Positions 9,178 to 16,353 of a stretch of 64,000 nucleotides of DNA are shown here, piece by piece. The stretch comes from JADJPO01 sp963724535 (GTDB lineage: Bacteria > Actinomycetota > Actinomycetes > Actinomycetales > Kineosporiaceae): contig CAVRVD010000013.1 in NCBI GenBank assembly GCA_963724535.1, forward strand, positions 1 through 64,000, read 5' to 3'. The notes beneath the pieces are model-generated. The model was not told where the DNA came from and made no database searches. It saw nothing but the letters and a program-made list of their open reading frames with translations. Position 1 is the stretch's first letter, and the number at the start of each line of letters is the position of its first letter. The translations under genes and the position numbers were made by a program.

Positions 9178-9380
9178 AGGCCCCTCCTCGGACGACGTGA
9201 CCAAGGCGCTCGTCCGTCACGGCTTCTCGTTCGTCTCCCAGCGCGGCTCACACGCCAAGTACGTCAAGGCCGGCCAACCCACCCGCATCGTGATCGTGCC
9301 CATGGGCCGAAAGAAACCTCAAGATCGGCACCTTTCGTTCGATCTGCCGACAAGCCGGCCCGCAACCCAAGGACTTCTGA
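9170..9380 (+). pseudogene. hicA: Toxin HicA, copy 1, frameshifted
   Basis: HicA is a double-stranded-RNA-binding-fold mRNA interferase. This copy starts at GTG 9170 and keeps the catalytic-region pattern VSQRGSHAKYVKAGQPTRIV with the active-site His. At 9314-9316 there is one extra A compared with copy 2, which changes GRKNLKIGTF into GRKKPQDRHL. The original stop would be at 9378-9380; the shifted frame runs to 9385. The C-terminal strand and helix are lost, so the toxin is probably inactive. Confidence 0.78.
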
Positions 9381-9754
9381 GCTGAGCCAGGCACCTCAGG
9401 ATGAGGCAGGACGGGAGCGTCACGCCCAAGAGCCGAACGCCAGGGCCCCACAGCTCGCTGCTTCCTGCATCCTCCGGCTGCAGCGGCCACATGAGCGGCT
9501 ATCCCGCACGCGGTCCGCAGCATGTGCGCAAACGGCAGATGTGAGAGCCAGAAAGCCGAAGAAGGCCACGTAGTAGCGCAGGTCAGGTTCCCAGTCGAGG
9601 ATGTAGCAGAGACGGGGTCCGTACAGGGAACGGTGTAACTGGCCTGACAGTAGACCGGTGTGTCTGCCAGGAAACCGGGTGGGTGATGTTCGAGTTCGAG
9701 GGCTCTCTTGGCCCCTAATTGGGAAGCGATCGCTCCATGGCCCAGCCGCCCGCT
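9381..9754. other. Intergenic, no firm gene
   Basis: 374 bp between hicA and the convergent GcvT-like gene. One minus-strand frame over about 9510-9620 contains a hydrophobic run (YYVAFFGFLALTSAVC) that could be a remnant of a membrane protein, but no start or family can be assigned. Confidence 0.4.
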
Positions 9755-10906
9755 CTACCCGCTCCGTGCGGCGGCCAGGGACTTCCTCGGGTCGAAGAAC
9801 GGGCGGTCGACCACAGTTGCCCGACAGGGTCCGGAGTCGGTGGTGACGTCGACCTCGGTTCCGAGCTCGGCTGCACCCACCGAGACCATCGCCAAGGCGA
9901 TGTTCTGGTCGAGCCGCGGCGAGTACACCGCAGATGTGACCTTCCCGACGGCGGCGCCTTCGTATCGAACCGGCCAGTATGTGGTGTTCGGGCCTGGCAG
10001 CGGGTCGCCCTCGATCACGAGACCGACCTGCTTCCGGCTCACACCCTCGTCGTGGATACGTCGGAGCGCTTCCTTGCCGATGAAATCCGCCTCCATGTCG
10101 AGGCTGACGAGTCGGTCGAGCCCGAGCTCGTAGGGGTTGGTGTCGAGGTCGGCGTCTGCGCGATAGGAGAGCATCCCGCCTTCGATCCGCCGAATCGATG
10201 AGGTGTGGCCCGGCCTGAGCCCGAACGATTCGCCTACGGCCATGATCTTCTCCCACAGCTCGTCGCCTCGTGAACCGTCCCGCAGGAAGAGCTCGTAGCC
10301 GAGTTCGCTGGACCAGCCTGTCCTCGACACGATGAGCGGGATCCCGTCCAGATCGACCTCGCGCAGCCAGTAGTACCTCAGGTCGTGGATGCTTTCGCCG
10401 AACAGCGCCTCCATCACCCTGCCGGACTTCGGCCCCTGTAGTTGTAGTGGTGAGACGTCGGGCTCGACGATCGTGACGTCCATGCCGGAGTGGACAGCGA
10501 CACCCTGGGCCCACAGCAGCACGTCACTGTCGGCCAGGGAGATCCAGAAGTGGTTCTCGGCCAGCCGGAGCAACACCGGGTCGTTGATGATGCCGCCATC
10601 CGCATTCGTGATGAGGATGTACCTGCACTGCCCGACGACCATCTCGGACAGGTCGCGCGGCGTGAGCAGCTGCATGAACACCGGAGCATCGGGACCGGTG
10701 ATCTCGACCTGACGCTCCACGGCGACGTCGCAGAGAACCGCGTCGTTCACGAGGTTCCAGAAGTTCTGCTCGGGGTCGCCGAAGTCCCGCGGGATGTACA
10801 TGTGGTTGTAGACCGAGAAGGCCTGCGCACCCCACCGGACCGTTGCGTCGAAATACGGCGATCTGCGGATCTGCGTCCCGAACTCGACGCCGTCTGACCA
10901 GTTCAC
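9755..10906 (-). CDS. GcvT/DmdA-like folate-dependent aminomethyl(demethyl)ase
   Basis: The 383-residue product is a full-length GcvT-fold protein: RRSPYFDATVRWGAQAFSVYN, VERQVEITGPDA, LLTPRDLSEMVVGQCRY, SPLQLQGPKSGRVM, and the C-terminal domain starting DFIGKEALRRI. These proteins move one-carbon units to tetrahydrofolate. The closest look is to the subfamily that includes DMSP demethylase (DmdA) and its non-DmdA relatives; which substrate applies is not decidable here. Start GTG 10906 overlaps the upstream stop (GTGA), suggesting coupling to the short frame before it. Confidence 0.75.
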   Translation of the reverse strand: MNWSDGVEFGTQIRRSPYFDATVRWGAQAFSVYNHMYIPRDFGDPEQNFWNLVNDAVLCDVAVERQVEITGPDAPVFMQLLTPRDLSEMVVGQCRYILITNADGGIINDPVLLRLAENHFWISLADSDVLLWAQGVAVHSGMDVTIVEPDVSPLQLQGPKSGRVMEALFGESIHDLRYYWLREVDLDGIPLIVSRTGWSSELGYELFLRDGSRGDELWEKIMAVGESFGLRPGHTSSIRRIEGGMLSYRADADLDTNPYELGLDRLVSLDMEADFIGKEALRRIHDEGVSRKQVGLVIEGDPLPGPNTTYWPVRYEGAAVGKVTSAVYSPRLDQNIALAMVSVGAAELGTEVDVTTDSGPCRATVVDRPFFDPRKSLAAARSG

Positions 10907-11097
10907 ATGTCATCCCGCGAGAACGCAGCGATAGCCCTCGGGCACGAGCCCGCATGGTGGGGGCGTTCGTCGAGGGCTTGCACGAGCCGGTAGGCCGACG
11001 CCTCCGGTAGGTCGGGATGGGCACAGATGTCGACGACCGCCGCCCCGCCCTTGTGGCCGACTATCTCCGGGATCAGCGTCAAACGCTCGAGATGCAC
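10903..11097 (-). CDS. Fragment resembling the HTH of an IclR-type regulator
   Basis: The 64-residue frame reads LTLIPEIVGHKGGAAVVDIC then LPEASAYRLVQALDE. This matches the helix-turn-helix of IclR regulators (second and recognition helices). It then ends after about 20 unrelated residues; the effector-binding domain is absent. Its stop overlaps the GcvT-like start by four bases. It is either a deletion remnant of the operon's regulator or a truncated regulator. Support is limited to the HTH pattern. Confidence 0.4.
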   Translation of the reverse strand: MHLERLTLIPEIVGHKGGAAVVDICAHPDLPEASAYRLVQALDERPHHAGSCPRAIAAFSRDDM

Positions 11098-11295
11098 AGA
11101 AGTTTCCGTTCCAGCGAGTCCTATTCGGCACGGATGTGGAGTCCCAGGCTACGAAGCGCCCCGGTCGTGCGCCAAGACGTCTCACGAAACGAGCGCAGCT
11201 GTGGAGACGGGCAGCCCCCGTTGCGGGCCGGGGTATGCGGAGCCCGGCCGAAGCCATCAAGGCTCGACCAGGTCAGAGCGGCAATTCGGATGCGC

Positions 11296-11586
11296 TCAGG
11301 AGTTGTAGGCGTCGCGTCGGTGGTCGATGTCGAGGACATAGACCGTGTGCCCGGTTTCGTCGATGCGGTACCGGACGCGGTATTCGCCCCGCCGTGCCCG
11401 CCACAGGCCCTCGAACGGGGCTCGCAGGGGCGCGCCGACCACTCGGGGCCGCTCGAGCAGCGGTCCGGTGATGAACTCCCAGGCAGCGAAGGCTGCTGCG
11501 GTGGGAAGGGTCTCCGCGAGAGCTCGGCGTGCCCCTGGGGCGAGCACCAGGCGATAGGGATCGGTCTCGGCGTCGTCTTCAGGCAC
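11296..11586 (-). CDS. Toxin, RelE family
   Basis: This 96-residue RelE-type toxin has LAPGARRALAETLP at the N-terminus and the conserved core GLWRARRGEYRVRYRIDE with VYVLDIDHRRDAY at the C-terminus. The length and the basic residues suggest it is intact. It starts eight bases inside the end of the antitoxin gene, a coupled antitoxin-toxin pair. It is distinct in sequence from the RelE at 594-893. Confidence 0.87.
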   Translation of the reverse strand: MPEDDAETDPYRLVLAPGARRALAETLPTAAAFAAWEFITGPLLERPRVVGAPLRAPFEGLWRARRGEYRVRYRIDETGHTVYVLDIDHRRDAYNS

Positions 11587-11872
11587 TCGGGCGTTCCCGC
11601 TGGCGGCGCTGTTCCATCTCGGCGGCCATCTGCTCTGGGGTGACCTGGTGTCCTGCCGCGAGATCCGCCTGGGCCTGCGCGAGGCGGGCCAGGGCGTCGG
11701 GGTCGGACAGCAGCTCCAGTGTCGCCTCCAACGACGCGAGGTCTGCCGCCGACATCAACACCACGTAGTCGCGCCCGTTCCGAGTGATGTTCACGCGTTG
11801 GTGGGTTCGTTCGACCTCCTCGGCGATCTCGGACAGGCGCGCCTTGACCTCGGACAACGGCAACGTCTCCAT
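11579..11872 (-). CDS. Antitoxin, Phd/YefM family
   Basis: A 97-residue antitoxin with LPLSEVKARLSEIAEEVE, then RVNITRNGRDYVVLMSAADL, the Phd DNA-binding fold, and a Gln/Arg-rich C-terminus that binds toxin. It precedes and overlaps the RelE gene. A palindrome at 11874-11889 lies directly against the start codon and fits autoregulation. Confidence 0.85.
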   Translation of the reverse strand: METLPLSEVKARLSEIAEEVERTHQRVNITRNGRDYVVLMSAADLASLEATLELLSDPDALARLAQAQADLAAGHQVTPEQMAAEMEQRRQRERPSA

Positions 11873-11873
11873 A

Positions 11874-11889
11874 GACCAGAATTCTAGTC
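11874..11889. promoter_or_regulatory. Operator/promoter of the phd-relE pair
   Basis: The sequence GACCAGAATTCTAGTC is a palindrome with one mismatch pair. On the minus strand it contains TAGAAT, a good -10 hexamer, ending a few bases before the ATG at 11872. An antitoxin dimer bound here would block the promoter. The mRNA would be leaderless or nearly so. Confidence 0.5.
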
Positions 11890-12089
11890 CATCACAAGGG
11901 GCGTGTCGACCACCCCGAAGCGGGAAGGCGATAGCGGCTCAATCCACTCGATTCGGCAGTATTCCAACGTCCGACCATCGGCTGGACGGATCCGCACCTC
12001 AGCTTCAGCCACCCGCACGCTCCGTCGCAGCGCGTGCGCCAAGTGCCAGACCACGGCCGACGATCCTCACCTGGGCAGGTTGAGGTCTC

Positions 12090-12230
12090 CTAAGCTAAGG
12101 GAGGACGGCCCCGACGAGCGCGGACCGACCGAAGAACCCCCGAACTCAGCAACTCGTACACCTTCGAACGACTCACATTGAGCGCCCCGGCCACCTCGGG
12201 TACCCGATACAGCAGTCTCTCCTCCACCAT
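12090..12230 (-). pseudogene. Excisionase-type HTH protein, truncated (copy 1)
   Basis: The 46-residue frame starts MVEERLLYRVPEVAGALNVS and continues RSKVYELLSSGVLRSV, the MerR-like HTH of small excisionases. It then runs into unrelated sequence (RARRGRPPLA) and stops, losing the conserved DGTRLIRAADL tail that is still readable in copy 2. The break at about 12120 marks the edge of a duplicated segment. The other copy is at 21047-21228. Confidence 0.6.
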
Positions 12231-12264
12231 CACTCCTTCCCCGCCTGCGAACAGGCACCTCACC
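12120..12264. repeat. ~145-bp direct repeat with 21118-21261, copy 1
   Basis: This segment is nearly identical to 21118-21261, covering the HTH-gene 5' part and its leader up to the CAGGCACCTCACC motif. Sequence left of 12120 and right of 12264 is unrelated to copy 2. It brackets the left edge of the tRNA-Pro island. Confidence 0.7.
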
Positions 12265-12278
12265 TACCTACCTACCTA
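12263..12278. repeat. CCTA microsatellite (four units)
   Basis: Four tandem CCTA units sit just after the HTH-gene repeat, in non-coding DNA. This looks like simple slippage; the array is too short to infer more. The flanking stretch 12231-12470 holds no supported gene. Confidence 0.7.
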
Positions 12279-12470
12279 CGTCGCCACAACGCCGTCGGCG
12301 CTCACGCCCACCACCACGTGTGGCGCCGCCGCGTCGTCCGCGACTGGGCCGGAGCCGGCGAGGTCTCACAACAGGCCCCCAACGAGGCCGGATGCCTTCC
12401 TCCGCCGAGCGCCATCGTCCACGCTCGGCCAGGCCTGACTTAGGCTTCCCGTTAGGCTCCCCGAGCGCCG

Positions 12471-12504
12471 AGAAGGCTAATCCGTGAACCTGGATCAGCC
12501 TTCT
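12471..12504 (-). terminator. Hairpin next to the tRNA-Pro fragment, probable native tRNA terminator
   Basis: AGAAGGCTAATCC and GGATCAGCCTTCT form a 13-bp stem with one mismatch and an eight-base loop. It lies 16 bp downstream of the 3' end of tRNA-Pro fragment A on the minus strand. A hairpin is expected there if this was the original chromosomal flank of the tRNA gene; no such hairpin follows copies B or C. Confidence 0.5.
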
Positions 12505-12520
12505 GACCTACGGTTTCGTG

Positions 12521-12563
12521 GTCGGGACGGCGAGAGTCGAACTCGCGACCCCTTGACCCCCAG
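12521..12563 (-). repeat. tRNA-Pro 3'-half fragment A, candidate att site
   Basis: This is 43 bp matching the 3' half of tRNA-Pro(GGG), from the anticodon loop to the acceptor end, with one difference (GAGAGTC for GAGATTC). The 5' half of a tRNA is absent. Copies B (16300-16342) and C (25172-25214, in the intact tRNA) are in the same orientation. This is the standard footprint of tyrosine-recombinase integration into a tRNA 3' end. Confidence 0.75.
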
Positions 12564-12661
12564 AAGCCGAGGGCTCCAGCGGCATGCTCAACACCGTTTG
12601 CGCAGGTCGCGTCAGAGCCTACTTGGCCGAGTCAAGGGGTCGACCAATGCCATGTCCTCTG

Positions 12662-12760
12662 TCAGCCAGAGGCGTCACTTCGGTGGGAGATCTTGACGAC
12701 CTCGACGACGACCTCGTCGTCCACAATCCGGTAGATCACCGGGTATTCACCCCGACGAGC
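12662..12760 (-). pseudogene. RelE toxin, C-terminal remnant
   Basis: The minus strand reads RRGEYPVIYRIVDDEVVVEV and VKISHRSDA before a stop at 12662. This is the C-terminal core of a RelE toxin. The N-terminal half and any antitoxin are missing, and the usual Arg of GEYRV is Pro. It is a dead fragment at the left edge of the island. Confidence 0.65.
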
Positions 12761-12927
12761 GCTGCAAGCCGGCCTATCCCCCTGATCTACCTCCCTGATC
12801 TACCAGGAGGGCTGAGAGCCGGTTCGGGACGCGGGCCCTCCTCGAGCATGAGCACATCCGGTTCTCGGCCGCCGAGAGAGCGCTGCGAGAGGAACCACGT
12901 CCGGTCAGCCATCGGTAGCCTGCGGGT

Positions 12928-15222
12928 GTGCCGCCCCACGCCCGCGACCGCCTGGCCAGCCTGCTGAGAACGGTCGGTTCACCCGTCCCGCCGTGCGTCC
13001 AGCTGAACGTCAAGGCCTCCGGGCTGCGCCTCGAGGTCGACGGGGTTGGCAGGATCCGGTTCCCCATCCCGGCCAAGACGGCGCGCGCACTGATCGCGCT
13101 CGCCGCCCCGGCGCGGTTCGGACGCGGGGCGCGGACCCTCACCGACACTCAGGTCCGCGACACCTGGGAGGTCCCCCGCGACCTTGTGCATGAGAGCTGG
13201 ACCGCGGCCCTCGACGCCGCCCTGGATACGGTACGCGAGCAGTTCGGGCTGCCGGCGACCGCACGCCTGGTCGCTGACCTGCACTCACTCCTGGTCTATG
13301 AACCTGGCCAGTTCTTCCTGCCCCACCAGGACTCCGAGAAGCACGACTGCATGACCGGAACCCTGGTCGTCACGTTGCCGACACGGCACACCGGCGGTGA
13401 ACTTGTGATCTACCACGGGGATCAGTCCAGGACCCATCGAGGCTGGGCGTCAGATCTTGCACTGGTCGCCTTTCACGCCGACCGCCGGCACGAGGTCCGG
13501 CCGGTGACCTCCGGCTATCGGATCGCCCTGACCTACAACCTGCTCATTGAGGGCGAGACGAGCGGTCCCGAGGACGAGACCACGGCGGACGACGAGCAGC
13601 TCGCATCGTGCCTGCGGCAGCACTTCACCACCCGCGTCGTCCACCGCTACCGCGACGGGGACGGTGATCCGCCGCGGCGGCTGGTCTACCTGCTCGACCA
13701 CGAGTACACCGAGCGAGCACTGGACTGGTCGCGTTTGAAGGGCAACGACATCGCGCGGACCGCTCGACTGCGGGCGGCGGCAGCCGCCTCGGACGCCGAG
13801 TGCGCCCTGGCCCTGACCGAGGTCCAGGAGACCTGGGAGGCCTACGAACCTGAGCCGGTCTACCGACGGCGCTACCGCGACGAGCCGGATGAGGAGCAGG
13901 ACGGCGACGGGTTCGAGCTGCAGTACCTGATCGACTCCTCGATCACTCTCACCCACTGGGTCAACCAGGCCGGGGACTCCACGGGCACGTCACTGACCGT
14001 CTCAGGTGACGAGGTGTGCGCGAGCACGCCGTCTGAGGCGTTGCAGCCTTTCTCGTGGCAGTACGAGGGCTACATGGGCAACTGGGGCAACACGCTGGAT
14101 CGTTGGTACCGGCGGGGGGCGGTCGTGGTCTGGCCGCGCGGGCAGGGCTTCGCGATGCGTGCCGAGGCCGCGCCGTCCTGGGCCCTCGAGGAGCTGCTTC
14201 GGACGGTCAAGTCCGGTGATCTTGCCGAGGCGCGCACCATGGCGGCCACCCTGGAACCCTTCTGGGACACCGTTTCGCTCCCGACGAACCAGTCCGCCCT
14301 GTTGGTCACCGCGCTGCGTGCCGCGGCGGCACTCGAGGAGCCGGCACTCGGTCGAGTGCTGGTGCGCCGGTTCCGCGTCGAGCAGCTCCGTCCCCGACAG
14401 ATGGCCCCGCTGACCGCGCTCGCCAACCAGTACGGGGACGCCTGGGTAGACGACCTGTTGACGACGTGGTTCGGACGCGGCGCCGCGTGGTCGCCGGGCA
14501 CCCCCGACCGGACGACCTGGCTGACGTCGTTGCCCGCCCTCACCGCGGCGCTGCTGAAGGTGAAGCGGCACGGCAGGACGACGGCCACCCGCCTGCTCGA
14601 GCTGGCCCGGGACTCGCTCCACCGCATGCTCGAGGAAGCCCTTGCGACGACACCGCCGAGCCGGAAGGCCACGGCGCTGACCGCCCTGGGCGAACCGTTG
14701 GCGGCCCTGTTGACGGCTGGAGCGATGATCGAGGCAGATGGCCTGCGGACCTCGACGATCACGTTCTGCGATGCTCACCCCGGGGACCTCGTGGGATGCC
14801 TGATGGTGGCGCTCCGCTCGGCCGCCGAGCTGTCACCCGACGCTCGCCGTCGAGGCGGCTTCGAGGAGTTGGCGGCCTTGGGCGCCGGCGCGCTCCGGGA
14901 CCGGCTGGACCGGCCGGAGCGGGCGGACGACGACTGGTCGCTGGCCTTGCCGGACGGCTGCTCCTGCGAGCTGTGTGCCACGCTTAGGGCGTTCGTGCGC
15001 GACAGGGCTCGACGCACCCTCGAATGGCCGTTGGCCCAGGCACGACGCCAACACATCCACGGGCGGATCGACGCCGCCGAACTCCCGGTGAGCCACACCA
15101 CGCGGCGGGTTGGCAGGCCCTACATTCTGGTCCTGAGCAAGCAGCAGACGCTGTTCGACGGCGAGCGCAGAGCGCGAGCCCGCGACCAAGGCGACCTGGA
15201 CTGGCTCACCACGCACTGGTGA
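12928..15222 (+). CDS. Large protein with a 2-oxoglutarate/Fe(II) dioxygenase domain
   Basis: The 764-residue protein has a prolyl-4-hydroxylase-like domain in its first ~210 residues. The iron triad appears complete: H133 and D135 in FLPHQDSEK and H188 in DRRHEVRP, followed by SGYRIALTYNL with the 2-oxoglutarate Arg. The remaining ~550 residues are helical and Arg/Ala/Leu-rich, contain an acidic EPDEEQDGDG-like loop, and end with a Cys pair (CSCELC, about residue 676) that could bind metal. The start is GTG 12928. The substrate is unknown. It is the main cargo between att copies A and B. Confidence 0.7.
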   Translation: MPPHARDRLASLLRTVGSPVPPCVQLNVKASGLRLEVDGVGRIRFPIPAKTARALIALAAPARFGRGARTLTDTQVRDTWEVPRDLVHESWTAALDAALDTVREQFGLPATARLVADLHSLLVYEPGQFFLPHQDSEKHDCMTGTLVVTLPTRHTGGELVIYHGDQSRTHRGWASDLALVAFHADRRHEVRPVTSGYRIALTYNLLIEGETSGPEDETTADDEQLASCLRQHFTTRVVHRYRDGDGDPPRRLVYLLDHEYTERALDWSRLKGNDIARTARLRAAAAASDAECALALTEVQETWEAYEPEPVYRRRYRDEPDEEQDGDGFELQYLIDSSITLTHWVNQAGDSTGTSLTVSGDEVCASTPSEALQPFSWQYEGYMGNWGNTLDRWYRRGAVVVWPRGQGFAMRAEAAPSWALEELLRTVKSGDLAEARTMAATLEPFWDTVSLPTNQSALLVTALRAAAALEEPALGRVLVRRFRVEQLRPRQMAPLTALANQYGDAWVDDLLTTWFGRGAAWSPGTPDRTTWLTSLPALTAALLKVKRHGRTTATRLLELARDSLHRMLEEALATTPPSRKATALTALGEPLAALLTAGAMIEADGLRTSTITFCDAHPGDLVGCLMVALRSAAELSPDARRRGGFEELAALGAGALRDRLDRPERADDDWSLALPDGCSCELCATLRAFVRDRARRTLEWPLAQARRQHIHGRIDAAELPVSHTTRRVGRPYILVLSKQQTLFDGERRARARDQGDLDWLTTHW

Positions 15223-15251
15223 AGGGGTGAGGCACGACACACGCTGCATGC

Positions 15252-15531
15252 ATAGCGCCACGAGTGCATCGCGGACCTCGTCCGGCACATCCCGGATCTG
15301 TAGTGCGGCCATCGGCGCCACCTCCTTGCATGCGCTCAAGCCCGAGCCGGAGGCCAGTCACTCCAGGCGTTCCTGCTCGAGCTCGTGAGACAGCAGGCCC
15401 CACGGGCGAACAACGCCGCACTGCTGGGACGTTTCGCCGCGCGTGACGACGGGCTCCGCAGCGCTCCCGGTGAGCTCTCGGGATTCGTCGCCGAGCAACG
15501 ACGCCGCCGCGAAGGGGACCTCTCAGCATGA
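15252..15531. pseudogene. FitA/VapB-type antitoxin, 5' part inverted
   Basis: On the plus strand 15334-15531 encode the C-terminal part of a FitA-like antitoxin (GGQSLQAFLLELVRQQ...). Its stop overlaps the toxin start (ATGA, 15528-15531). The matching N-terminus, MAALQIRDVPDEVRDALVAL, with its GGAGG site, is on the minus strand at 15253-15325. Both edges of the flipped ~77-bp piece contain GCATGC (15246 and 15328). Re-inverting it nearly restores the gene; a single G also seems lost at AAG-CCCGAG. The antitoxin cannot be made as it stands. Confidence 0.7.
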
Positions 15532-15920
15532 TCGTCGTTGGCGCCAGCGCCTTGGCGCTGGCCTTGCTCGACGACGGTCCTCTCGGCGAAACGGCGCGAG
15601 ACGTCCTCACCGGCGACACCGACTGGGCCGCCCCCGCACACCTCATCACGGAGGTCATGTCCGTCATCCGCGGTCACGTCCTTGGTTCCAAGCTCTCCAT
15701 CGAACCAGCCGAGGACGCCGTCGAGGCCCTCGCAGGACTCACGATCGCCCTCAGCGACTGCCAGTCCCTCCTCGACCGCATCTGGGACCTCCGCCACAAC
15801 CTGACCAGCCACGACGCCGCCTACGTCGCATTGGCCGAATCGCTGGACGCCCCCCTCGTCGCAGCAGATGGCCGGCGCGAGAACGCCGGGATCACCAGTG
15901 CCCAGATCCGCGGACTCTGA
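15528..15920 (+). CDS. vapC: VapC-type PIN toxin lacking its first catalytic Asp
   Basis: The 130-residue PIN-domain protein keeps the Glu in LITEVMSVIRG, the Asp in SHDAAYVALAE and the last Asp in PLVAADGR. The invariant first Asp (MIVVDAS in the family) is Gly here: MIVVGASALA, codon GGC at 15540-15542. PIN nucleases need this residue for metal binding, so the toxin is probably inactive. That matches the broken antitoxin upstream. The fold looks otherwise complete. Confidence 0.8.
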   Translation: MIVVGASALALALLDDGPLGETARDVLTGDTDWAAPAHLITEVMSVIRGHVLGSKLSIEPAEDAVEALAGLTIALSDCQSLLDRIWDLRHNLTSHDAAYVALAESLDAPLVAADGRRENAGITSAQIRGL

Positions 15921-16070
15921 GCGCGCGTTCTCCTCAGCCGCTCTCGGACTTCACTCCGCAGCGGTCAGACGCCTGACCCGACAACACGGAACAAGGCTGC
16001 GACTTGTGGTTTCTCGAGTCGGGGCGGTGTTCTCGTTCAGGGCATCCTCGACAGGTCTCCGCCCAATCCC

Positions 16071-16342
16071 TGACTGCTGGTCAAGCGAGCCACGGCCACC
16101 CGTGCCTCGGCTCGCCACCGCACACCGCGTGCCCCTGAACTGCGGGTTCACCCGCACGGCAACACTCCGTCAGCGCAGGAACCGCAGCAGAGAAACCGGC
16201 CGAGTCAAGGGTTCCATGAACGCCATGCTCTCCTCGATCGCCACCTCAGACGCCTAAACCCTCGCCTCAACAGGGCTGTGAGCTGCGAAAACGTCCAAAG
16301 TCGGGACGGCGAGATTCGAACCCACGACCCCTTGACCCCCAG
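16071..16342. repeat. ~270-bp diverged direct repeat with 24945-25214 (copy B)
   Basis: This segment starts TGACTGCTGGTCAAGCGA, contains CTGCGGGTTCACCC and GGCCGAGTCAAGGGTT, ends in GGGCTGTGAGCTGCG and then the tRNA-Pro 3' half. The same order recurs at 24945-25214 beside the intact tRNA. It is non-coding as far as I can see and likely represents the ends of two related integrated elements. Confidence 0.7.
16300..16342 (-). repeat. tRNA-Pro 3'-half fragment B, candidate att site
   Basis: This second copy of the 43-bp tRNA-Pro 3' half has CCCACGAC where the intact tRNA has CTCGCGAC. After CCCCCAG it diverges, as copy A does. It lies 11 bp from the 3' end of the IS110 transposase gene, so the element's right boundary or the IS insertion falls here. 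Confidence 0.75.
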
Positions 16343-16353
16343 AAACCCGCCGA

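Noticed and set aside
9756..10514. Minus-strand frame overlapping the GcvT-like gene (part of a 364-residue frame)
   Set aside because: It overlaps the real gene in another frame on the same strand. Only its end beyond 9755 leaves that gene, and it has no recognisable start or domain apart from one hydrophobic run.
12262..12280. Short CCTA array as a CRISPR or regulatory repeat
   Set aside because: Four 4-bp units without spacers; simple slippage is enough to explain it.
15252..15328. Active invertible promoter switch
   Set aside because: Attractive, but no recombinase is adjacent, the inverted repeats are only 6-8 bp, and re-inversion would leave a frameshift. Kept only as an alternative in the finding.
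16071..16342. Second tRNA gene near 16.3 kb
   Set aside because: Only the 3' half of tRNA-Pro is present; the 5' half cannot be found within 100 bp, so no cloverleaf forms.
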